This document shows positions 39,168 through 44,882 of a stretch of 44,882 bases of DNA, one piece after another. Origin of the DNA: Streptomyces albus subsp. chlorinus (lineage in GTDB: Bacteria; Actinomycetota; Actinomycetes; Streptomycetales; Streptomycetaceae); NCBI RefSeq assembly GCF_013302895.1, contig NZ_VJOK01000001.1, positions 3,691,466 to 3,736,347 on the forward strand, in the 5' to 3' direction. The notes under the pieces were generated by a model, which was not told the DNA's origin, did no database searches, and saw nothing but the letters and a program-made list of their open reading frames with translations. Within the stretch, counting starts at the first letter, position 1, and every line of letters starts with the position of its first letter. The position numbers and the translations under genes were made by a program.

Positions 39168-39241
39168 GCGGCTATAGCTCAGACGGTTAGAGCGCTTCCC
39201 TGATAAGGAAGAGGCCCCAGGTTCAAGTCCTGGTAGCCGCA
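39168..39241 (+). tRNA. tRNA-Ile (anticodon GAT)
   Basis: Complete 74-nt cloverleaf. The acceptor stem is GCGGCTA paired with TAGCCGC, with discriminator A; the D stem is GCTC/GAGC. The anticodon arm is CTTCC-CTGATAA-GGAAG with anticodon GAT, and the T arm is CCAGG-TTCAAGT-CCTGG. CCA is not encoded, consistent with the need for the pcnA product. tRNA-Ile near gyrA is a common arrangement in bacteria. Confidence 0.97.
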
Positions 39242-39261
39242 CAGTGGCGGAAACGCCGGAT

Positions 39262-39297
39262 GGAAGGCCCGGCCCTCGGAAGAGGGCCGGGCCTTCC
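39262..39297 (+). terminator. Strong terminator after tRNA-Ile
   Basis: Perfect 16-bp stem (39262-39277 with 39282-39297; left arm GGAAGGCCCGGCCCTC) and a GGAA tetraloop, 20 bp after the tRNA. Confidence 0.85.
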
Positions 39298-39314
39298 GCG
39301 TTGTGTGCCGCACT

Positions 39315-39415
39315 CCGGGCGTCGGCGTCGCCCGGGGGCCGGACCGCCCCGCCGGACGTTTGCCCGGTACCTCGGCCTGGTACCGGTAGCGCGTCCTGAC
39401 GTCGGCGACGCCGAC
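39315..39415. repeat. Three spaced dyads between tRNA-Ile and yihY
   Basis: CCGGGCG/CGCCCGG (39315-39335, 7-bp arms, 7-bp spacer), CGGTACC/GGTACCG (39365-39385, 7-bp arms, 7-bp spacer) and GTCGGCGACGCCGAC (39401-39415). The first two have identical geometry with centres exactly 50 bp apart. Possible operators for the gene starting at 39442. Confidence 0.6.
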
Positions 39416-39441
39416 AGGTTCTCGGCGAGCGGAGTGCTGTG

Positions 39442-40677
39442 ATGACCAGTCCCGAGCCCGAGCCCGAGCCGGAGTACGGGCGCGAGCCCGGTCCCGCGCC
39501 CGGGGAGGGGCCCGACACCCCCGGCCCGCACCCCGGCCGGGACCCCGGCCCCGAGCGGAGCCCCGGTCCTACGCAGGGTTCCGGCCCCGAGCAGGGCGCC
39601 GGTCCCGGGCGGAGCCCCCATCCCGAGCAGGGCCCCGGCCCCGCACAAAGCCACGGTCAGGGAGCCGGTCCCCGGAGCGGGGGCGGGCCCCGGGGGGAGC
39701 AGGGGGGCCAGGAGAAGACGTCCGGGCGGCGGCCCGAGGGGCCCGCGCACCGGCGCAGCGGGGGGCTGGGCCAGACGCTCAAGCGGACGATGACCGAGTT
39801 CAAGGAGGACAACCTCTCCGACGCGGCCGCCGCGCTCACCTACTACGCGGTCCTGTCGGTCTTCCCGGCGCTGATCGCGTTGGTCTCCCTGGTCAGCCTG
39901 GTGATGAGCCCGAAGAAGATCGTGAGCACGCTGACCGACCTGGTCAGCTCGATCGGGCCCGCGTCCGCCGTGGACACCTTCAAGAAGCCGATCGAGTCCA
40001 TGGCGTCCGGCTCCGGCACCCCGACGATCCTCTTGATCGTCGGTGCGCTGGGTGCGCTGTGGACGGCCTCGGGGTACGTGGGGGCCTTCATCCGGGCCTC
40101 GAACGTGATCTACGAGGTGGAGGAGGGCCGCTCCTTCTTCACGTTGCGCCCGGTGCAGCTCCTGGTGACGCTCGTCGCGGTGCTGCTCCAGGCGGCGGTG
40201 CTGGTGGCGCTGGTCGTCAGCGGGCCGCTGGCGAAGAAGGCGGGCAGCGCGCTGGGCACCGGGGACGCGGCGGTGACGGCGTGGAACTGGGCCAAGTGGC
40301 CGGTGATGGTGCTGGTCGTCATCCTGATCATCGCCGTGCTGTACTACGCCTCGCCCAACGCCAGGCTGCGCGGGTTCGGCTCGGTGCTGCCGGGCGCCGT
40401 GCTGGCGCTGGTCATCTGGCTGGTGGCCTCGGTGGGCTTCGCGTTCTACGTGGCGAACTTCGGGTCGTACAACAAGACCTATGGGACGCTCGGCGGGGTC
40501 GTCGTCTTCCTGGTGTGGCTGTGGCTGACCAATCTGGCCATTCTGCTGGGCGCGGAGTTCAACGCCGAGCGGGAGCGCGGGCGGCAGCTGGGGGAGGGCG
40601 TTGTGGGGGCGGAGCGGGAACTCCAGTTGGAGGAGCGTTCCAAGGCCAAGCGCAAGAAGCGCTCCCGTACCGCGTGA
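39442..40677 (+). CDS. YihY/BrkB family membrane protein
   Basis: Integral membrane protein of the YihY/virulence-factor BrkB family (411 aa), function unsettled; it is not RNase BN despite old annotations. Residues 1-105 are a Gly/Pro/Glu-rich lead with repeated P-G-P motifs. The core has DNLSDAAAALTYYAVLSVFP, then GALWTASGYVGAFIRASNVI, and NKTYGTLGGVVVFLVWLWLT near the end, giving six helices. The C-terminus is highly basic (SKAKRKKRSRTA). ATG 39442 follows GGAG by 7 nt; GTG 39439 directly precedes it. Three dyads lie just upstream. Confidence 0.9.
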   Translation: MTSPEPEPEPEYGREPGPAPGEGPDTPGPHPGRDPGPERSPGPTQGSGPEQGAGPGRSPHPEQGPGPAQSHGQGAGPRSGGGPRGEQGGQEKTSGRRPEGPAHRRSGGLGQTLKRTMTEFKEDNLSDAAAALTYYAVLSVFPALIALVSLVSLVMSPKKIVSTLTDLVSSIGPASAVDTFKKPIESMASGSGTPTILLIVGALGALWTASGYVGAFIRASNVIYEVEEGRSFFTLRPVQLLVTLVAVLLQAAVLVALVVSGPLAKKAGSALGTGDAAVTAWNWAKWPVMVLVVILIIAVLYYASPNARLRGFGSVLPGAVLALVIWLVASVGFAFYVANFGSYNKTYGTLGGVVVFLVWLWLTNLAILLGAEFNAERERGRQLGEGVVGAERELQLEERSKAKRKKRSRTA

Positions 40678-40782
40678 CGGCACGGCGGTATCCGGCCGGG
40701 GCGACCCCTTTGTACGTGAATGCTGTTGGGTATCATCGGCCGCCATAGAGGTCCCAATGTCTACGAAGGACGAGGTAGCGCG

Positions 40783-40917
40783 GTGAAGAAGCTTTTCCTG
40801 GTCGCACTGGCCGCCATCGGCGGTCTCCTCGTGTACCGCCAGATCCAGGCGGACCGCGCCGAGCAGGACCTGTGGACGGAGGCGACCGACTCCGTGCCGT
40901 CGGGTTCGGGAGTGTAA
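40783..40917 (+). CDS. DLW-39 family small membrane protein
   Basis: A 44-aa protein, KKLFLVALAAIGGLLVYRQI then ADRAEQDLWTEATDS, with one N-terminal hydrophobic helix and the family's D-L-W motif. GTG 40783 follows GAAGGACGAGG. A possible promoter lies around 40710-40736 (TTGTAC, TATCAT, 15-bp spacing, poor). A hairpin terminator follows after 33 bp, so it is probably its own transcript. Function unknown. Confidence 0.83.
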   Translation: MKKLFLVALAAIGGLLVYRQIQADRAEQDLWTEATDSVPSGSGV

Positions 40918-40950
40918 GTCCCGCGCACAGCGCGACAACAGGCGAGTCTT

Positions 40951-40979
40951 GGCCCTGGCCGCCCCGAGCGGCCGGGGCC
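40951..40979 (+). terminator. Terminator after DLW-39 gene
   Basis: 12-bp arms (GGCCCTGGCCGC at 40951-40962 with 40968-40979), one G-T pair, 5-nt loop CCCGA, followed by TTCGTCGTT. Confidence 0.75.
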
Positions 40980-41090
40980 TTCGTCGTTGCGTGACCGTGA
41001 CGGACTTCCCCTTGTGGCTTGCTATTGCAAACATTTACGGTGCTGACGCGAAGCTGCCGCAGGGCACCGCGCCCAAGGGGGACGAAGCAC

Positions 41091-43049
41091 ATGAGAACAG
41101 GGAAAGGCCGCACGGCGAGGGTGATGGTGGGCGCCCTGCTGCTCACCGTACTCGCCGCACCGCTGACATTCGCCGCGTCCGGCACCGCCACCGCGTCCGG
41201 CACCGCCGCAGCGCCCCCCGTCACCGCCCGGGACGTTGCAAGTGGCAACGGATCGCTCCAGCTCGTGCTGGACTCGTCCGGCTCGATGGCCGAGAAGGAC
41301 TCCTCGGGCGGCACCCGGATGCGGGCCGCCCGCGCGGCCGTGAGCACCCTCGTGGACAGCCTGCCGGCCGGCTACCCCACCGGACTGCGCGTCTACGGCG
41401 CCGACAAGGCCGGCAGCTGCACCGACACCCGGCTCGCCCGGTCGGTGCGGCCACTGGACCGGGAGGGCATCAAGAAGGCCGTCGCCGGGACCGAGCCGCG
41501 GGGCGAGACCCCGATCGGCCTCTCGCTGCGGAAGGCCGCCGCCGATCTGCCCCGCACCTCCTCCGGCTCCCTCGGCCGCCGCACCATCGTGCTGATCTCC
41601 GACGGCGAGGACACCTGCCGGCGGCCCGACCCCTGCGAGGTCGCCGAGGACCTGGCCGAGGACGGCGTGGACCTGCGGATCGACGCGATCGGCTTCCATG
41701 TGCGGGGCAAGGCGCGCGAGCAGCTCGCATGCGTCGCCGAGAAGGGCAACGGCCGGTACTACGACGCGCGCGACGCCGACGACCTGGCCCGCGAACTGGA
41801 GCGCGCGGGACGGCTGTCGGCCGACGGCTACCGCTTCCGGGGCACGCGCGTCACCGGCACCGCCTCGTCGGCGGACGCGCCGGTGCTGCGCACCCCCGGC
41901 CAGTACCTGGACACGCTCGGGCCCGGCGAGACCCGCTGGTACAGCACCCGGCTGGAGGGGGCGAGCGCCGCGTCCGCGGTGGACTTCGCCGCCACCGGCG
42001 TACCCGGCACCGGCACGGCCGTGGGCAGGCTCGACGGTCTGAAGGCGACCCTGCGCGCCTCCGACGGCACCATGTGCGGCGACAACCGGTCCTCCTTCCA
42101 GCAGGAGGAGGGTGCCGCGCCGCTCACCGTGGCCGTCAGCCGCGTCCCCGGGTACGGCAGCGACACGTGCGCGAAGCCCGGCCTGTTCACCGTCGAGCTG
42201 ACCCGCGACACCGCCGACGGCTCCGACCGGTCCCGCTGGCCCGTCGAACTGCGGCTCAGCTCCGAGAAGGCGCTGCCCAGCAGCGTCACCCCGAGCGCGC
42301 CCGCCACCGGCTACGGGGCAGGGGGCAAGGACGCGGCCCTGCCGACCGGAATCCCCCGGGACGTCGAGGGCGGCACCGGCTTCAACGACGCGACGAGGCT
42401 GCGCGCCGGGGTGTGGCGCGACACCCTGCTGCCCGGGCAGACCCGCTGGTACCGCGTCCCGGTCGGCTGGAGACAGCAGCTGCGCTACGACGTGGAGTTC
42501 GCCAACGAGCCCAAGCGCGCCGAGTCCGGCTACGGGACCTCGTTCGTGGCCGCCCAGACCTACGCGCCCGGCCGGCTGCCGGTCCCGGACGGCACGGAGT
42601 TCACCTCCCGGCAGTCCTACCGGGGTGACCCGGTGAAGGTGTCGCAGGGTACGGTTCCCGTCGCCTGGAAGAACCGCGCCGAGCCCGGCGGCAACCTCAG
42701 ACCGGTACGCCGGGACGGCGACTACTACCTGGCCGTCACGCTGGGGGCCGGGGCGTCCGAGATCGCCGCGAACGCCGCCGTCCGCGTCGTCCTGCGGATC
42801 GACGTCAAGGGCAGGGCGAAGAAGGGGCCGGGGAACGACGCCCCGTTCGCCGACGGGTCGGCCGCGGCCGACGGCGCGTCCGCCGGTCACGGCCGCGAGG
42901 ACGGCGGCGGAACCGCCGGGCCGCGTCCGGCCGCCCTGGCCGGGGCGGGCGCCGCGGCCGTGCTGGCGGCCGCGGGAGGGATCTTTTATGCGCGGCGGCG
43001 CCGTGCCAGGGTCCGGAGCACGGATGTGCGGAGGGGTGGAACGTGGTGA
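41091..43049 (+). CDS. Secreted, membrane-anchored VWA-domain protein
   Basis: A 652-aa exported protein. The signal peptide (about residues 1-30) runs RTARVMVGALLLTVLAAPLTF. A von Willebrand factor A domain (about 55-240) has a complete MIDAS: D61-S-S63-G-S65, threonine in ETPIGLSL, and aspartate in LISDGEDTC. Two beta-rich modules follow, the second starting EGGTGFNDA with LLPGQTRWYRVPV. A C-terminal helix and Arg-rich stop (YARRRRARVR) anchor it. ATG 41091 follows AAGGGGGACGAAGC. The upstream region has an AT-rich patch with a TTGC-TATT-GCAA dyad (41019-41030). It overlaps the next gene by 4-7 bp and shares modules with it, so both probably act together at the cell surface; a ligand is not known. 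Confidence 0.87.
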   Translation: MRTGKGRTARVMVGALLLTVLAAPLTFAASGTATASGTAAAPPVTARDVASGNGSLQLVLDSSGSMAEKDSSGGTRMRAARAAVSTLVDSLPAGYPTGLRVYGADKAGSCTDTRLARSVRPLDREGIKKAVAGTEPRGETPIGLSLRKAAADLPRTSSGSLGRRTIVLISDGEDTCRRPDPCEVAEDLAEDGVDLRIDAIGFHVRGKAREQLACVAEKGNGRYYDARDADDLARELERAGRLSADGYRFRGTRVTGTASSADAPVLRTPGQYLDTLGPGETRWYSTRLEGASAASAVDFAATGVPGTGTAVGRLDGLKATLRASDGTMCGDNRSSFQQEEGAAPLTVAVSRVPGYGSDTCAKPGLFTVELTRDTADGSDRSRWPVELRLSSEKALPSSVTPSAPATGYGAGGKDAALPTGIPRDVEGGTGFNDATRLRAGVWRDTLLPGQTRWYRVPVGWRQQLRYDVEFANEPKRAESGYGTSFVAAQTYAPGRLPVPDGTEFTSRQSYRGDPVKVSQGTVPVAWKNRAEPGGNLRPVRRDGDYYLAVTLGAGASEIAANAAVRVVLRIDVKGRAKKGPGNDAPFADGSAAADGASAGHGREDGGGTAGPRPAALAGAGAAAVLAAAGGIFYARRRRARVRSTDVRRGGTW

Positions 43050-44722
43050 GAGGGATCGTCCGGACAAGGGCCGAGCGCGGGCGGAGCGGCGGGAGCGGCG
43101 GAGCTGGCGGGAAGAGCGGGGCCGTCGGGGCCAGGGTGAGAGGTGGAGCTGTCGGGACCGAGGTGAGAGGTGGGTCTGGTGGGGCCGAGACGAGAGGTGG
43201 GCCTGATGGTGCCGGAGCGAGAGGTGGAGTCGGTGGTGCCGGAGCGAGAGGTGGAGTCGGTGGGACCGGGGCGAGAGGTGGAGCCGGTGGGACCGGGGCG
43301 AGAGGTGGAGCCGGCCGGGCCGGGGCCGGTCGCCGTCGGGCCACGGGCGCCGCGGGTGTGCGGCGCGGGGGCGCTCTCCTCGCCGCGCTGAGCGCGGGCG
43401 CGGTGATCTTCGGCGCGCTCGGGATCACCGCAGCGCCGGGCGCGTGGGCGGCGGCCGCACCGCGGCCCTACCAGACGGCCGAGGACGCCAAGAAGGTCGA
43501 GGGCGCCTCCAGCAGCGCGGACGCGCCCAAGGTGGCCCCCGGCCTGTTCACCGACCGGATCGAGCCGGGCGAGGAGAAGTACTACGCCCTCGACCTGGAC
43601 GCCTCCTCCGATGTCCACATCACCGCGACGGCCGCCCCCGAACCGGGCCTGAAGGTCACCTTCCAGGACGGCATCGAGGTGACGCTCCAGAACACCAACG
43701 GCGACTCCTGCGGCGACGGCCGGTCCACCGGGGCCGGCGACACCGCCTTCCCGCTGTCCGCCACCACCTCCCGGCTGATCGGGGACTCCGGTGACGAGGC
43801 ATGCCGCGCCAAGGGCCCGTACCTGGTGCACGTCGTGCGCGAGGAGGGCGACAACTCCGACCCCTCCTCCTGGCCGCTGGAGCTGTCGGTCATGAAGGAG
43901 CCGGGCCTCAAGGGCAGCATCCCCGCGCCCCGTCCGGGCACCGACGAGGAGACCGACGAGAACAACACACGCCCCGCGCCGCCCTCCGGCACGGCCAGGA
44001 CGCGCGAGGGCGGCACCGGCTTCAACGACGCGCGCGCCCTCGGGGACGGCGTCTGGAAGGACCGCCTGCGCCCCGGTGAGACCCGCTACTTCCGTGTCCC
44101 CGTCGACTGGGGCCAGCGACTGTACGCGCGCATGGAGGTGCCCAACGCGCCCCAGCGGGAGGGCACGGGCAGCACCTTCCTGCCCAACGGCTTCCGGATG
44201 AACGTCTACAACCCCGCCCGGTGCCGCGTCTTCGACGAGGACTTCCAGAGCTACGACGGGGACGGCGCGAACTTCGACCGGTACACCAACCCCGTCCGCT
44301 ACGAGAACCGCTTCGCCGACGCCAACACCGACACCCGCTTCGCGGGCTGGTACTACCTCGCGGTCACCGCCGCGCCCGACATGGCCCAGCCCTTCCCCAA
44401 GGGCGTTCCGGTCACGCTGCGCGTCGCGGTCAAGGGCGAGACGAAGACCGGCCCCGCGTACGACGGCGACGCGAAGGCGGCCGGCTTCGGGGTCGGCGAC
44501 AAGGACCGTGAGATGGCCGAGAAGGGCCTCACGGAGGCCGAGGTGGAGGACAACGCGCTGCTGCGGACGCTCGGATGGACCGGCGTCGGCGCGGGCGCGG
44601 CACTGCTGGCCGTGCTGGCCGTCTGGTTCCTGGTGGCCCGCCGCCGCTCCGCCGCTCCGCCCCTCCCCCTCACCGGAGGACAGCCGCCGTACCAGGGCGG
44701 CTACGGCTACCCCCCGAGGTGA
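43043..44722 (+). CDS. Paralogous secreted protein without VWA domain
   Basis: Membrane-anchored exported protein, 559 aa if started at GTG 43043. Residues 29-91 are nine-residue Gly/Ala/Arg repeats encoded by a 27-bp array, ahead of a good Sec signal peptide (GALLAALSAGAVIFGALG). An in-frame GTG at 43358 would start directly at the signal peptide but lacks a ribosome site; at 43043, GGAGGGG lies 6 nt upstream. The mature part matches the C-terminal modules of the preceding VWA protein: EEKYYALDLDASSD, GDSCGDGRS, EGGTGFNDA, RPGETRYFRVPVDW, GWYYLAVTAA. A helix near the end (TGVGAGAALLAVLAVWFLVA) precedes a Pro/Gly/Tyr tail. It is coupled to the VWA gene and the two probably arose by duplication. 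Confidence 0.82.
   Translation: MVRGIVRTRAERGRSGGSGGAGGKSGAVGARVRGGAVGTEVRGGSGGAETRGGPDGAGARGGVGGAGARGGVGGTGARGGAGGTGARGGAGRAGAGRRRATGAAGVRRGGALLAALSAGAVIFGALGITAAPGAWAAAAPRPYQTAEDAKKVEGASSSADAPKVAPGLFTDRIEPGEEKYYALDLDASSDVHITATAAPEPGLKVTFQDGIEVTLQNTNGDSCGDGRSTGAGDTAFPLSATTSRLIGDSGDEACRAKGPYLVHVVREEGDNSDPSSWPLELSVMKEPGLKGSIPAPRPGTDEETDENNTRPAPPSGTARTREGGTGFNDARALGDGVWKDRLRPGETRYFRVPVDWGQRLYARMEVPNAPQREGTGSTFLPNGFRMNVYNPARCRVFDEDFQSYDGDGANFDRYTNPVRYENRFADANTDTRFAGWYYLAVTAAPDMAQPFPKGVPVTLRVAVKGETKTGPAYDGDAKAAGFGVGDKDREMAEKGLTEAEVEDNALLRTLGWTGVGAGAALLAVLAVWFLVARRRSAAPPLPLTGGQPPYQGGYGYPPR
43127..43315 (+). repeat. 7 x 27-bp tandem array ahead of a signal peptide
   Basis: Seven contiguous 27-bp units. 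Units 4 and 5 (43208-43261) are identical, as are units 6 and 7 (43262-43315) except for the last base; units 1-3 are more diverged. Each has GAGAGGTGG at the same offset. In the gene frame they encode G-[AT]-x-x-R-G-G-x-x. Confidence 0.88.
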
Positions 44723-44804
44723 GCCCCGAGTCGGCGGGGTCGGCCGTGTTGCCGGGGATGGCCGCGCCGGCCGGGGGCGGTGCCCCTGGCAGCGGGCGTG
44801 CGGC

Positions 44805-44882
44805 TCAGCCCGCGGCCCTGAGCGCCAGCACCCCCGCCACCAGGCACACGAGGGCCACGACCAGCAGCGGGACCGCGACCTT
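44805..44882 (-). CDS. C-terminal end of a membrane protein (partial)
   Basis: An open minus-strand frame enters at the window edge and stops at 44805-44807. The last 25 residues include PLLVVALVCLVAGVLAL, a membrane helix, then RAAG. Base composition fits Streptomyces coding. Too short to name; it converges on the preceding gene across 82 bp in which I see nothing. Confidence 0.5.
   Translation of the reverse strand, partial: KVAVPLLVVALVCLVAGVLALRAAG

Noticed and set aside
39168..39297. tRNA-Ile as an integration site for a mobile element
   Set aside because: No second copy of the tRNA 3' end and no integrase or excisionase in the following 5.6 kb; flanking genes are core genes.
41234..41248. 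Inverted repeat GTTGC/GCAAC inside the VWA coding region
   Set aside because: Five-bp arms within coding sequence; not distinguishable from chance.

Overview
The window is chromosomal DNA of a Streptomyces or very close relative. The G+C content is very high with strong third-position bias, GTG starts are common, and the gene order matches the Streptomyces replication-origin neighbourhood: pcnA, DUF6049, murJ, pseudokinase, sigM-rsmA, trxB-trxA, GNAT, parB-parA, rsmG, jag, yidC, yidD, rnpA, rpmH | dnaA | oriC | dnaN, gnd, recF, dciA, gyrB, gyrA. Seven perfect copies of the actinobacterial parS site GTTTCACGTGAAAC support this.

Left arm (1-25.7 kb). The 3' part of a class A penicillin-binding protein gene is followed by a GT87-type glycosyltransferase and an MFS exporter. 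A CCA-adding enzyme lies on the opposite strand. Next come a cell-envelope block (DUF6049 protein, MurJ lipid II flippase, a membrane pseudokinase), the ECF sigma factor SigM with its anti-sigma factor, and the thioredoxin pair behind a perfect SigR-type promoter. On the minus strand are the chromosome partition operon parAB, then the tightly overlapped rpmH-rnpA-yidD-yidC-jag-rsmG cluster (ribosomal protein, RNase P protein, membrane insertion, RNA binding, 16S methylation).

Origin (25.7-29.5 kb). Divergent rpmH and dnaA promoters share nearly the same -35/-10 elements. One perfect DnaA box sits just upstream of the dnaA -35. The 1.1-kb dnaA-dnaN gap holds a pyrimidine-rich 17-bp tandem array, a GC-rich hairpin element and about 17 imperfect DnaA boxes, which is oriC.

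Right arm (29.5-44.9 kb). dnaN, gnd, recF, dciA, gyrB and gyrA all run away from oriC. They are followed by a DUF3566 membrane protein, tRNA-Ile(GAT), a YihY/BrkB membrane protein, a DLW-39 small protein, and two adjacent, apparently paralogous secreted/anchored proteins (the first with a VWA domain). The last bases hold the 3' end of a minus-strand gene.

This is a core-genome region. I found no phage, transposase, CRISPR array or clear new multi-gene system. The unusual material is at fine scale: repeat arrays in and beside oriC, parS sites embedded in a 38-bp palindrome and in coding frames, low-complexity extensions on conserved proteins, an 18-residue insertion in Gnd, and a 7 x 27-bp array just before a signal peptide.
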